A stretch of DNA of 64,000 nt from Flavobacterium saccharophilum. Its GTDB lineage: Bacteria; Bacteroidota; Bacteroidia; Flavobacteriales; Flavobacteriaceae. Location: the NCBI RefSeq assembly GCF_900142735.1, contig NZ_FRBY01000003.1, positions 124,001 to 188,000 on the forward strand. Reading direction: 5' to 3'. Below the pieces are notes generated by a model, which did no database searches, was not told where the DNA came from, and saw only the letters and a list, made by a program, of their open reading frames with translations. Made by a program: the position numbers and the translations under genes. This document shows positions 35,085 to 44,104 of this stretch, one piece after another; the first letter of the stretch is position 1, and the number at the start of each line of letters is the position of its first letter.

Positions 35085-35287
35085 CTTCTTTTCTTTTGCC
35101 GCTCCCAAAAAGAAAAGAAGCGCGCCAAAAACAGCAAAAGGGATGCTAAACATCCCTTTAAAAAAAAACGCAGCGGGTTTGGTAAAATAGCGGGCACTGC
35201 ATTTTGGCAAAGTCGCTCCACCTATGAAAGCAAAAAGACTGTCCCGACCAAAGGAAGGGAGTGTCTTTTTGCCGCCCGATTTCGGGC
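35085..35287. repeat. Cluster of four inverted repeats between convergent genes
   Basis: In 200 bases four perfect stems are visible: a 13-base pair CTTCTTTTCTTTT/AAAAGAAAAGAAG (35085-35097 with 35108-35120), AAAGGGATG/CATCCCTTT (35137-35145 with 35151-35159), AAAAAGAC/GTCTTTTT (35232-35239 with 35263-35270) and GCCCGA/TCGGGC (35274-35279 with 35282-35287). They lie between the plus-strand regulator and the minus-strand PRTRC genes. Terminators for both strands are one explanation, but the number of stems is high. Confidence 0.6.
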
Positions 35288-36094
35288 TTACGCAACAGGA
35301 ATGGGCATTGTGCGGAAATCTTTCAGGTTCAGAAAAAATCCCCTGTTCGCTGTCATCCCCTGACGGAACAAGTTCCACAAAAGAGAGCATCCCATCTGCG
35401 CCAATGCAGAATTAATATATAAATCCTGTTTTTCGAGTGCCTCGGCAACCGAACAGCTCGGGGTGTCATCTGCTGTTTCCGATTCCTTTAACAGGTCGGC
35501 AAATTCTTCGGTCACAAACGGCAGGCTTTCCACAGTTTCAAACTTTTCGGAATTGGGCTGTGGGATCTCCCCGACAGTTGATAACAGTACCTGCCCCGTG
35601 CTGTTGCTGTTGCCAAAGTCCATCCAGTATTTGGGCATGTACCTGTGGTGTCTGCGGTTACTGAGCAGGTTTAAAATCTCCGCAATTTCAAAGCGTGACC
35701 GTGCGCTGTCCGTACAGGATATATAAATAGACCCTTGCGTATTTTTAGGCTGTTTCCCAAAGTTATCCTTTTCAAATTTGACGGTTTCAGCTTTCCACGC
35801 TGTCCCCATAAAACGGTTGGCACGGTTGATAAGTGCCACGGATTTGTAAAGACCGACCTCGGACTGGGCAAAACGCTGTCTGCCAAGGTTGGCACTGGTA
35901 ACCCTGTCATCATCCCAAAGGCGAACGGACAGACCTGCGTGCCCAAGCGCCGTGAGGCTGTGGTTCATTTCCATCAGGGCAGTCAGTACCTTTGAGCCCG
36001 TACCGCCTGCGCCTATCAGGTTTATTGCAATAGGATTGGTCGGGCTTATCAGGTATGGGTCTGTAAAATGTATTTTTGTTTTCTCGGTTTTCAT
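35288..36094 (-). CDS. PRTRC system ThiF-family protein
   Basis: The 268-residue protein has the E1/ThiF/MoeB nucleotide fold: INLIGAGGTGSKVLTAL for the ATP loop near residue 25 and a strand-turn with SCTDSARSRF where the catalytic region of ThiF lies. This is the ThiF-type component of the PRTRC locus, a set of genes of unknown function on plasmids and conjugative elements. It overlaps PRTRC-B by four bases and is the last gene of the minus-strand operon. Confidence 0.9.
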   Translation of the reverse strand: MKTEKTKIHFTDPYLISPTNPIAINLIGAGGTGSKVLTALMEMNHSLTALGHAGLSVRLWDDDRVTSANLGRQRFAQSEVGLYKSVALINRANRFMGTAWKAETVKFEKDNFGKQPKNTQGSIYISCTDSARSRFEIAEILNLLSNRRHHRYMPKYWMDFGNSNSTGQVLLSTVGEIPQPNSEKFETVESLPFVTEEFADLLKESETADDTPSCSVAEALEKQDLYINSALAQMGCSLLWNLFRQGMTANRGFFLNLKDFRTMPIPVA

Positions 36095-36819
36095 GACAAT
36101 AGATTTTTAAGTGTTTTATTATTGGCTTTTAATAGTGCTGTCGGAAAACTTCTGCCTGTGCCGACTAGGTCTTTCCAAAGACTCACGCAGTTTCCTTTTA
36201 CTGGGCTGTTCTCTCCCATCAGGTGACTGAAATAACTGTTGAAAAAATAGTCTTCCCAAGCTTTGGTAAATTCTTCTACGCATGCAGAATTTTTAATATT
36301 GATATGGACAGAACCCATACAGACCCTGCCATCCTCGTAGATGTTGAAAAATGGTGCGTAGTAAAGCGGTGTTTTCTCTGTGGGTCTGCTGTTGCCCATA
36401 AGGGCAAAAACCCTGAGGCTGTTTTTGGTTGCCTGCCAAATCATGGGAGGTACAAAAGCCTGACCACTCGGAATCCCTAAACCCTCAATAAAGTAAAGGG
36501 GTCTTTTTTGGGATTTCGTATACCATAGTACTGCACCTTTATCCCTGCTCGGGTTGATATGAAGTATATTTGTCGGGAGAATCCCGCCTGATTTTAAAAA
36601 GGCGTTCTCCTTCTGCTTTTCACTGTGCAGTGCTTTTGCAAGCGCTTCCGCTTCCCGCTCTGTAAGCGGGTGGGCATTGATAGGCGTGCCGTTTTTGTCC
36701 ATGTCAAAATGCTCTACATACATTTCCTTGTCTGTTCCTTTGGATTCGTAGAAAACAAGGGCGGATTTCGGGTGGTACAATGTCCCGAAACTTTCTGTTA
36801 TATCAATTAAATTATTCAT
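36091..36819 (-). CDS. PRTRC system protein B
   Basis: The start at 36819 (MNNLIDITESFGTLYHPKSALVFYES) was chosen because 35 further upstream codons lack family character and would overlap the preceding gene deeply. The 242-residue protein carries PRTRC-B features such as KGAVLWYTKSQKRPLYF and GRVCMGSVHINI. The function is unknown. It overlaps the upstream gene by eight bases and the ThiF gene by four. Confidence 0.9.
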   Translation of the reverse strand: MNNLIDITESFGTLYHPKSALVFYESKGTDKEMYVEHFDMDKNGTPINAHPLTEREAEALAKALHSEKQKENAFLKSGGILPTNILHINPSRDKGAVLWYTKSQKRPLYFIEGLGIPSGQAFVPPMIWQATKNSLRVFALMGNSRPTEKTPLYYAPFFNIYEDGRVCMGSVHINIKNSACVEEFTKAWEDYFFNSYFSHLMGENSPVKGNCVSLWKDLVGTGRSFPTALLKANNKTLKNLLS

Positions 36820-37984
36820 TTTCGTGCTGTGTATAGTTGTACAGTAATTCGCATAGGTCGTCCAAAAGGGCAAACAGCCTGCTTTCAAAATCAAGACTGC
36901 TGTCTGCTGTATCAGTGCCGTCAAAACATTTTAAAATGGTCGGCTCGTCCATTTGGGCGTATTCATTGAACTCATTGTTGATGCTCTCTTCAATACTTTC
37001 ATAAAGCCACCCTTTGGTGTGGGATATAAAGGAAATATACTTTTCCATGCCGATGCTTTCGGTTTCCGTGTCTTCTTCCTCTCCGCCGTGTGTCGGTGCA
37101 TTTCTAAAAATGCTTTCACTGGGGTACTGTCGGTAAAGTTCAAAGGCTTTTCCTGCCACCTCAGCACAGGCAATGTCAAATGCATCAAGGCTTTTAAAAG
37201 AGTTAAGCCGTTTTTCAAATATTTGCAGGCTCATGCGGTTGAAAATCTTTTGTTCCAAAATGTCCCCAATCAATTCCGCTCTGTCAAACTCACGCACATA
37301 CCTTTCATTTTCCTCCCTGTCCTCGTCCTGCTCCGTCCATTCCCTGTGCATTTCATAGAGCCAGTAGAGGTAACTGCCCTGCTCCCTGTAGTATGGAATC
37401 CCTGCAATATGGTACAGATAAGAGCAGACCGAAATCAGTAACTGGGCATTTTTTCTGCGCTTGCGGTCATGCGCCATCTGATAAAGCGGTTCAATCGGGA
37501 TATAATAAAGAGTCGTTCCCGTGCTGTATTTTTCCTCGCTGACGAGATAGGTTCTCTTACAGTCCTGTACCACCCGCAGTTCGTGGCAGTTTAAAAACTT
37601 CTGTTTGAGTTTTTCTTCCAAATCCCAAACAGCGAGTGCCATATTGTAAGGATATTCAAAATCACGGGACGGCATCGGCACAATTCCGTAATGCTCGGCA
37701 AGACTGCAAAGGGAGGTATAAAAATCCTTCTGCATTTTTTCAGTTTCCTGACAAGCCTGTACCGTTTTGGTACGATGCAGTTTAGGCAGAAATAAACTTG
37801 TTAGAAAACCATTGGAAGCATCCCCGCAGGCACTGACCTGCGCTTGTCTTTCTGCACCTCGTCTGCATCTTTGGTTCTCTGCATCCATTGGGCGAAGCCG
37901 TTTAGCTGTTCGTGCAGTTGCTTCTGTCTTTTTTGTTCGGGCATTCTGACTGTCCCCGATATAATGTGCTTGTGCATAATTCAT
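36812..37984 (-). CDS. PRTRC-locus protein of unknown function (possibly PRTRC-F)
   Basis: I chose the ATG at 37984; one 15 codons further upstream would overlap the 3' end of PRTRC-C. The 390-residue soluble protein has a low-complexity basic N-terminus, a helical body (FLTSLFLPKLHRTKTVQ; LLISVCSYLYHIAGIPYY) and an acidic C-terminus. It sits between PRTRC-C and -B with tight overlaps, so it belongs to the system; the letter assignment is uncertain. Confidence 0.75.
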   Translation of the reverse strand: MNYAQAHYIGDSQNARTKKTEATARTAKRLRPMDAENQRCRRGAERQAQVSACGDASNGFLTSLFLPKLHRTKTVQACQETEKMQKDFYTSLCSLAEHYGIVPMPSRDFEYPYNMALAVWDLEEKLKQKFLNCHELRVVQDCKRTYLVSEEKYSTGTTLYYIPIEPLYQMAHDRKRRKNAQLLISVCSYLYHIAGIPYYREQGSYLYWLYEMHREWTEQDEDREENERYVREFDRAELIGDILEQKIFNRMSLQIFEKRLNSFKSLDAFDIACAEVAGKAFELYRQYPSESIFRNAPTHGGEEEDTETESIGMEKYISFISHTKGWLYESIEESINNEFNEYAQMDEPTILKCFDGTDTADSSLDFESRLFALLDDLCELLYNYTQHENE

Positions 37985-38000
37985 CGCTTTAAAATTTTGG

Positions 38001-38219
38001 TTAGCCTTTAGTCCCCATGACGGTTTCAAATCGATATTCTACTGCATCATCCCTGATGGCAGGGGCTGAGATTTTGGCGGTGGTCAAAATGGGGTATGTC
38101 GGGGCATAAAAATTCAGCACCGCTTCTGTGCTCCATCGTGGTTCAGGGTCGGTCAATCTAATTTCCTGTCCCTTGTCTTTGAGTATAAAAACCCGCTGTA
38201 ACTGTGTCGCTAATAACAT
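38001..38219 (-). CDS. PRTRC system protein C
   Basis: The 72-residue protein is typical for PRTRC-C: a beta-rich start QLQRVFILKDKGQEIRLTDPEP, then FYAPTYPILTTAKI. The size and order E-C-x-B-ThiF match other PRTRC loci. Its function is unknown. Confidence 0.9.
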   Translation of the reverse strand: MLLATQLQRVFILKDKGQEIRLTDPEPRWSTEAVLNFYAPTYPILTTAKISAPAIRDDAVEYRFETVMGTKG

Positions 38220-38237
38220 TTCCTTCTAATTTAAGGG

Positions 38238-38870
38238 TTAGTATTCGTTTTCTTCGTCCTCCTCTATGGGCATTTCTTCTTCTTCCGCCTCATTAGTGGC
38301 ATATTCGGGAAAAAGCGCTTCTTTGGGCGGTTCGGGCTTTTGTTCTTCCATTGCCCCGAAAAGGCTCGGCGTGGAAAACTGGTCTGAGAGTTCTCTCCTG
38401 CGTTTTAGAATCTGCTCAGCCTTAAGTGGAAATTCTGCTACTTCGGGCACTTTCATCCAAGCCTCACGGAATTTCCCTTCCTTTTCCAACTGTTCAGCCT
38501 TTGCCATTGCATCGGCAAACTTTTTGTCTTTGCCGTCGAGTTCCTTCTTGTTCTTGTCTGTTTTCTCTTTCTCAACTGCTGAGTGCTTTTTGGCTTCTTC
38601 CAACTGTTTCATAAATGCTTCCATATCCACCATCAGACCCGAAACGGTCTGCAAGGGCGTTGTAATAGTCTGAAAGAAACCGCTGTCGAGTTCCTCGGCT
38701 GTCCCTCTAAGATTAAGGGGCGGTATGATATGCTTTGCTTTGTCACCGCACGCCTCGTTTTGAAGCATAACCGATACGATAAGATTGTTTTCCGCCCCTT
38801 TTGCTATGGTCAGGTGCAAATCTCCTGTAATGGGCAACTGTGCTATCTGATTAAAAAAATTGGTGTTCAT
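38238..38870 (-). CDS. PRTRC system protein E
   Basis: The start at 38870 (MNTNFFNQIAQLPITGDLHLTIAKG) was chosen; the frame begins 15 codons earlier but the conserved part starts here. The 210-residue protein has a beta-rich N-terminal third (NNLIVSVMLQNEACGDKAKHIIPPL), a long charged coiled coil (about 95-160) and an acidic tail. It is the PRTRC-E member. A strong hairpin lies between it and the upstream DUF932 gene. Confidence 0.88.
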   Translation of the reverse strand: MNTNFFNQIAQLPITGDLHLTIAKGAENNLIVSVMLQNEACGDKAKHIIPPLNLRGTAEELDSGFFQTITTPLQTVSGLMVDMEAFMKQLEEAKKHSAVEKEKTDKNKKELDGKDKKFADAMAKAEQLEKEGKFREAWMKVPEVAEFPLKAEQILKRRRELSDQFSTPSLFGAMEEQKPEPPKEALFPEYATNEAEEEEMPIEEDEENEY

Positions 38871-38920
38871 CGTTTTAAGATTTAATTGTTTATATAGTGC
38901 TTTGGTTTCGCCCATTTATA

Positions 38921-38948
38921 AGGCTGTCGCCCTTGAAGGCGACAGCCT
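38921..38948. other. Perfect 11-base hairpin between DUF932 and PRTRC-E
   Basis: AGGCTGTCGCC (38921-38931) pairs perfectly with GGCGACAGCCT (38938-38948) around CTTGAA. No T run follows on the minus strand, so it is less likely a terminator than an mRNA-processing or attenuation element within the operon. Confidence 0.55.
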
Positions 38949-38956
38949 GTAATTAT

Positions 38957-40027
38957 CTAGTTAAGGTTTAGGATTTCTGCACCGCCAGTTACAAAGGAGG
39001 TGCATAGTTCAAATGCCTTTTGGGACTTTAGCTGTGCCGTACCGCCCATAACAATAGACTGCAGTTTTGCTTCGCTGTCTTTATATTTTCTAACATTCTG
39101 ATAGTAGCCCGTCACCGCATTGTAAGCCCCGAAAAGCGTGCCTTTTGTGGTTTCCATCTGCTGTGATTCGCTTGCCATTGCATAGGCAAAAGCATCGTCG
39201 ACGGTATTTTTAAACACTGTTGAAATTTCATCCTCTGCCCCTTTTTTGATTAAATTCAGGGTTTCTTTATTCGGGCATAGTGCCAACTGTATAAGCTTTT
39301 TTACCTCAGCATCTGTTACGCTGATTTTTGCCCACTGGTTGAAAATCCCTTCTAACTGCGTGGTAAAAGTGTCAGCCAGTCCCATTACTTTATGGGCATC
39401 GTCCAGACGCTGTTTTGCGCCCGAGGTGTGGCGGATGCGCACCACATTGCTCATAGAGCGAAGCGAAGCGTTAAGGGTGTTTTGGCATACGATGCGGATG
39501 GGTGTAAAAGCCGCTGTGATGCTTCCGCTCCCGTCGTGGGAGGTGGTCAGGAAAATGTATTTTTCTGTCACATCGTCCCCGTTGCCTACACGGATGTAAT
39601 CGGGCAGTTTGGCTGTAATAAAGATGCGTTCTCCCTGCCCGAGCGCCCCTGCTGTTTCGTACAGAATACCATCGCCCCCGCCTACGATGGCATCAAAGAA
39701 GCTGAACGCCTCTCGGTTCTGCACGATATGATAATCTTTCCCTACAACCCCAAGTACGGCATTGCTGTCAGTGCGCATAGTGGCAAAGCAGTCAGGCACT
39801 GTTAGTTCGGTTTGTGCTGTGACGATACCGTCAGCAGTTTGGATTCCCGAAGCCTTGGTGTAAAGCGGGCTTTTAGCCACCTCATAATCAAGTCCTGCGT
39901 GTTTGATGGCTTCGGAGCTTGTCGGGTACTGTTCCACAATCTGCCCAAGCCCGTGCCAAGCTTTTTCCTTTACGCTGAAAAAAGAATAATTTCCTGTTGT
40001 ACTGTTGTAATTGATATTATGTGCCAT
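38957..40027 (-). CDS. DUF932 protein
   Basis: The 356-residue protein carries the DUF932 features: an N-terminal block AWHGLGQIVEQYPTSSEAIKHAGLDY, a middle FTPIRIVCQNTLNASL and a C-terminal GTLFGAYNAVTGYY. This family is widespread on plasmids, phages and mobile elements; its function is unknown. It is between ssb and the PRTRC genes on the same strand, and its end is 8 bases from the hairpin. Confidence 0.9.
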   Translation of the reverse strand: MAHNINYNSTTGNYSFFSVKEKAWHGLGQIVEQYPTSSEAIKHAGLDYEVAKSPLYTKASGIQTADGIVTAQTELTVPDCFATMRTDSNAVLGVVGKDYHIVQNREAFSFFDAIVGGGDGILYETAGALGQGERIFITAKLPDYIRVGNGDDVTEKYIFLTTSHDGSGSITAAFTPIRIVCQNTLNASLRSMSNVVRIRHTSGAKQRLDDAHKVMGLADTFTTQLEGIFNQWAKISVTDAEVKKLIQLALCPNKETLNLIKKGAEDEISTVFKNTVDDAFAYAMASESQQMETTKGTLFGAYNAVTGYYQNVRKYKDSEAKLQSIVMGGTAQLKSQKAFELCTSFVTGGAEILNLN

Positions 40028-40072
40028 GATAATTGATTTTAAAATTTATAAATTGTTTTTATATACTGAACT

Positions 40073-40468
40073 TTAAAAAGGCAGGTCGTCCGCAGGCTCT
40101 TTAACTGTGACTTTTTTGTTTTTGTCTTCCGCTTGGACTGCCTGCGTGCCTTCGGATTTCTTACCGCCCCCGTGCAGTTTAATATTGGAGGTATTGAAGT
40201 TTAGTCCTGCTCGCGGTTCTCCGTCACTTCCTGTCCACGCCCTTGCGCTTACCCTTCCTGTAAGCTCAACCACAGTGCCCTTAGTAAGGATACTGGCTAC
40301 TTTGGGGCTTATCCAATAAGCGCATTCAAAAAAGGTTGTCTGCTCTACCTTGTTGCCTTCTTTACTGCGGTAGCTGTAGTTTATTGCTACTGAAAAATTT
40401 ACTACCTGTCTGCTGTTTGACAATGTGCGTACCTCTGCATCTTTTGTCACTCGTCCTGTGATGTTCAT
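40073..40468 (-). CDS. ssb: Single-stranded DNA-binding protein
   Basis: The 131-residue protein has the SSB OB fold (MNITGRVTKDAEVRTL; NFSVAINYSY; TTFFECAYW) and the acidic C-terminal tip ending PADDLPF that binds partner proteins. It would coat the single-stranded DNA entering the recipient. It is the first gene of the minus-strand operon ssb-DUF932-PRTRC. The upstream 560 bases are non-coding. Confidence 0.93.
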   Translation of the reverse strand: MNITGRVTKDAEVRTLSNSRQVVNFSVAINYSYRSKEGNKVEQTTFFECAYWISPKVASILTKGTVVELTGRVSARAWTGSDGEPRAGLNFNTSNIKLHGGGKKSEGTQAVQAEDKNKKVTVKEPADDLPF

Positions 40469-41030
40469 GATTTCTAGTTTTTAAAAGATTAATTTTTATT
40501 TTATTTTTTTTGAAATTTTATTCGGCAATGAGAGGTGGCGCTGTTTTGTTTCATCATTGCTTTTTCAATATTTCAAAGGTCATTTCTGACATTTTTTTTT
40601 ATTCGTCTAAAGAGCCGGAGTATGCTATGTTTCGTTTCATGAGCATAAAAAGGTGAGTGTTTAGCAAAAGCAAGGCTTTGATAAAAAATACAACCCGAAT
40701 GGGTGGAGATTATTTATCAAACCTGTAAGGCACGGCCTTGCTGGTGCGTGAAGAACACGGAGTTACCTTTGCTCCTGAATCGGACAACAGCATACAGGTT
40801 CTTTGATAAAAAATAAAAGGGAAGTAATTGGGATACTGTGGATAAAGATTAGTCGTGAAGTTAAAGCAGTAAGCTTCGGAATGAATTCAAAACAATCACC
40901 ACTGAACCAGCGAAGTATTGTAAACGACGTGGCTAAAATTACTTACTCACCACTATTACTTCACATCTAAGAAGAGTTGGTATTTATTCTTATATTCGCT
41001 TAAAAATCTTACTAATGGCACAAATCCACG
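40469..41030. other. 560-base intergenic region with structured segment
   Basis: This gap between the divergent ssb and glycosylase-like genes is non-coding. A nested repeat set lies at 40670-40815. GCAAGGC (40670) with GCCTTGC (40735) encloses TTTGATAAA (40677) with TTTATCAAA (40713). A second direct copy of TTTGATAAAAAATA occurs at 40802. It may be a regulatory RNA or a binding site; promoters for both flanking genes must also lie here. Confidence 0.5.
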
Positions 41031-41855
41031 ATGACAGACATAGACCTTTATAATTCAGCAGTTGCATTTTTACTATCATTTAAAGACGTAACCAAAGAAG
41101 ATTTGGACAAGCATCTTTTATCTGAACATGAAAAGCCAAAAGACCTTAAAATAATTTACAGATGCCTTTGTGAATCTGCGCAAAATAGACAAATGAGCAC
41201 AAGGGTTATTGGAAATTCAATTGGAGGAATAGGCAATCTCAAAAGAATTCTATACGATTTTGACCCGCATCAAGTAGCAAACATTTATAAAAAAGGCGAC
41301 ACTCAAACTTTGCTAACAGACATCAAGCTGAAGTTAAATCCAACAGGACAATTTCGAACAACGACAAAAAGTTTATGGCCTCAATTTTGTAAATCAATTA
41401 TTGACTCCGCACATTTTTTAAAATCATTCGATACAGCAGACAATTTTTATGAATGGGCTAACTTTTTTGCAAACGATGTTAGAGCAAAACCGGCACTCCC
41501 GTTAATGATTAGCATGGAAATAACAGGAATTGGTTTTCCTTTAGCTTGTGACTTTTTGAAAGAACTGGGATTTGATGAATATGGTAAACCAGATGTTCAC
41601 TTAAAAGACATTTTTCAGGCATTAAACGCAATTGATAAAAATGAAAAGTCTGTAATTAAGCAAGATTATGCTACACTGAAAGTAATAGACAGAATTGCAA
41701 AAGCAAATAATGTCACACCTTACGCCATTGATAAAATATTTTGGCTGATTGGTAGTGGAAATTTTTATTCTACAGGTAAAAATATCGGAAGACAAAAACA
41801 GCATTTTATTGATCTAATGACTAATAAAGACTACCACCAAGCACCAAAACAGTAG
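41031..41855 (+). CDS. HhH-GPD DNA-glycosylase-like protein of unknown function
   Basis: The 274-residue soluble protein has a helical body. Around residues 160-195 it holds a helix-hairpin-helix (MEITGIGFPLACDFLKELG) followed by GKPDVHLKDIF. This resembles the HhH-GPD superfamily, where the loop after the hairpin supplies the catalytic aspartate; Asp188 would be that residue. The N-terminal 150 residues match nothing I know. It ends 18 bases before a phospholipase-D-type nuclease gene, so the pair are probably one operon. A base-excision-like enzyme next to a nuclease suggests modified-DNA recognition, but the glycosylase call is by motif only. Confidence 0.6.
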   Translation: MTDIDLYNSAVAFLLSFKDVTKEDLDKHLLSEHEKPKDLKIIYRCLCESAQNRQMSTRVIGNSIGGIGNLKRILYDFDPHQVANIYKKGDTQTLLTDIKLKLNPTGQFRTTTKSLWPQFCKSIIDSAHFLKSFDTADNFYEWANFFANDVRAKPALPLMISMEITGIGFPLACDFLKELGFDEYGKPDVHLKDIFQALNAIDKNEKSVIKQDYATLKVIDRIAKANNVTPYAIDKIFWLIGSGNFYSTGKNIGRQKQHFIDLMTNKDYHQAPKQ

Positions 41856-41873
41856 CAACAATTATAACAGACA

Positions 41874-42866
41874 ATGGTAAAAGCACATTTTGAGAATATA
41901 AGACATAACATTATAGAAGAACTTGACAAAGCGACTGAGAAAATAGTTGTTGCTGTTTATTGGTTTACAAATCAGACCTTATTTCAAAAGTTAATGACTA
42001 AACTTGCTGACGGACTAAAAGTTGAGTTAATTATTCACAACGACTATATTAACAATAGAGAAACAGGTTTAAATTTTCAAGACTTTATCGACAAAGGAGG
42101 CGATTTTTATTTTTCAAATACTTTTAATCCGATGCATAATAAATTTTGTGTAATAGATAATAAAATCCTTATTAACGGCTCGTATAATTGGACTTACTAT
42201 GCAGAAGACAGAAATAGAGAAAATATAATGCTTATAAAAGATGAACAGGAAACAATCAACGCTTTTATTACTGAATTTGACAGGCTTAAATCACTAACTG
42301 AAAAAGAAGATAAGATTAGACCTTTGACAAAATTTGAAGTTGATGAATTCAATTTATTACGTGCAAGGGATTATTTAGCAAATGACATTGTATTTCAAGC
42401 CAAAGCTACCGGAAACAAAGAGATTATAGAAAGTGCTTTCCAAATTGCTCCTGAAAATATCGAAGTTCAAAAGACTGCTTTTGATCTTAATTTGACAAAA
42501 CGATACAAGCTGAAGCACTCGATTGGTTCAAGTCTTCAACACAATAAGTATTTAATAATTGTACCGAAAGACACATATCTACCAGTTAATAAAACCGAAT
42601 TTGTTAAAACAGTTGCGGATAACCAAACTAGTTCTGCATCTACAATTCACTTTGGCGAAAATCCGATAGCAAGTAAAAACACAAAGTTTGCTGATATGAA
42701 AATAAACGGACTTCCAATGAAACCCGCTGGAGAAGCAAAAATGAAATATCATTTTACAATTGATATTTATGGTAATTTGAGGATGGAGAAATTCTCATTA
42801 GACAATGGTGTTCGACAAGTAATAAACAAAAAAATAACAGAACTCCTTGAAGAAGAGAAGGAATAA
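41874..42866 (+). CDS. Phospholipase-D-family nuclease-like protein
   Basis: The 330-residue protein has one PLD domain in residues 1-~145. The HKD motif is HNKFCVID (His88, Lys90, Asp95) followed by NGSYNWT. A single HKD motif per chain means a dimer would form the active site, as in the Nuc/BfiI nucleases. The C-terminal ~180 residues form a separate part of unknown fold. No signal peptide is seen, so it acts in the cytoplasm. It is 18 bases after the HhH-glycosylase-like gene. PLD-type nucleases occur in restriction and several defence systems. No motor or methylase gene is next to it. Confidence 0.75.
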   Translation: MVKAHFENIRHNIIEELDKATEKIVVAVYWFTNQTLFQKLMTKLADGLKVELIIHNDYINNRETGLNFQDFIDKGGDFYFSNTFNPMHNKFCVIDNKILINGSYNWTYYAEDRNRENIMLIKDEQETINAFITEFDRLKSLTEKEDKIRPLTKFEVDEFNLLRARDYLANDIVFQAKATGNKEIIESAFQIAPENIEVQKTAFDLNLTKRYKLKHSIGSSLQHNKYLIIVPKDTYLPVNKTEFVKTVADNQTSSASTIHFGENPIASKNTKFADMKINGLPMKPAGEAKMKYHFTIDIYGNLRMEKFSLDNGVRQVINKKITELLEEEKE

Positions 42867-43072
42867 ATGGTGCTACCAGCTACAACTGCTTTGAGAAAAT
42901 GATTAAATGGAAAGTTAGTGTTGTATTTGGAAATGCTTTAAAAACTAAAAGACTAAACATAAACAATGGATTCAATTTTTTAGCCCCGATAGATTCTGTG
43001 TTGATTTCAAAATTTAATCTATTTTTTTTAATTTTGCTATCAAGTCAGTTTAAAACTAGACTCCATAGCGTG

Positions 43073-44104
43073 TTAAGCCATTTGTGTTTGCACGCTATTT
43101 TTGTATTGCTTCTCATAAGTGGTTTTATTTTTATATAGTATATAGGTCATTTCAAGTAGTTTTCTTTGAATCGATACCAAAGCCTTCATTTTTATTCCTT
43201 GTTTAGATACCAATCTGGCATATGATTCTCTATAATGATCATCCCATTTAACAGCTGACATTGCTGGAAAATACATTGCCTTTCTAATACTTCTGTTTCC
43301 TCTTTTTGATATTCTGGGCTTTCCCTTTATTGATGTTCCTGATTGTTTTTCTTTCACATCTAAACCTACATAACTAACGAGTTGTTTTTTATTTCGTATC
43401 AATTCAAAGCCATTGGTTTCTGCTAAAATAATAACAGCCGTTAGGGCTCCAATTCCCGGAATGGAAGTCATTCTCTCTATCTCAGCTACTAGTTCGGCAT
43501 TGGCTTTTACAATTTCAGCAATATCTAACTTGATTTCCTTTTCCTGACCATTCAAAAAATTGATTCTTAATTGTAGCCTTCTTATACTTTTTAAGTTTGG
43601 AATGGCTTCGGATTGCTCTGCATGCAGTTGATTTTTTACAACAACTCTTTCATTTACAATCTGATCGCGTTCTCTGGTCAATTGCTGCAATTCCCTGTAA
43701 GCATCTTTTGGCTTTATCCAATACTCTAATTTCCTCTCTAAACCAAATCTTGCTATTGCCTCTGAACAAGTCTTGTCAGTTATAGTTTTCAATTCTAAAG
43801 TCCGTATATAGTTACTTATTTTATTAGGTAAAACAACACTTACTTTTAATCCATTATCATTTAAATAATAGGCAAACTTTTGATGGTAAACACCAGTGGC
43901 TTCCATTACATAATGAACTTTAGAGGCTTCATCTTTCAATAGCTTTTGAACCCAATTTATAAGGGACAGGATTCCTGATTCGGAATTCCTAAAAACCTTA
44001 TAGGCATATAAACTGATTGAAAAGTCTTCATACATTTTGCCTAGCGTAACGACTAATTCTTTTTGGGCAACATCAACTCCTAATACATGTTTTAATTCTT
44101 TCAT
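43073..44104 (-). CDS. IS110-family transposase
   Basis: The 343-residue protein has the IS110 design: an N-terminal DEDD/RuvC-like domain (HVLGVDVAQKELVV with Asp11) and a C-terminal Tnp20 region (TSIPGIGALTAVIILAETNGF; SYVGLDVKEKQSG; GNRSIRKAMYFPAMSAVKWD) containing the catalytic serine. Such recombinases are guided by a bridge RNA made from the element's own end and leave no inverted repeats. The frame appears intact. A pair of perfect 12-base repeats lies upstream of its start. Confidence 0.92.
   Translation of the reverse strand: MKELKHVLGVDVAQKELVVTLGKMYEDFSISLYAYKVFRNSESGILSLINWVQKLLKDEASKVHYVMEATGVYHQKFAYYLNDNGLKVSVVLPNKISNYIRTLELKTITDKTCSEAIARFGLERKLEYWIKPKDAYRELQQLTRERDQIVNERVVVKNQLHAEQSEAIPNLKSIRRLQLRINFLNGQEKEIKLDIAEIVKANAELVAEIERMTSIPGIGALTAVIILAETNGFELIRNKKQLVSYVGLDVKEKQSGTSIKGKPRISKRGNRSIRKAMYFPAMSAVKWDDHYRESYARLVSKQGIKMKALVSIQRKLLEMTYILYKNKTTYEKQYKNSVQTQMA

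Noticed and set aside
42899..43138. A 79-codon plus-strand frame after the PLD gene
   Set aside because: It runs into the opposite-strand IS110 transposase end and shows no protein-like pattern.
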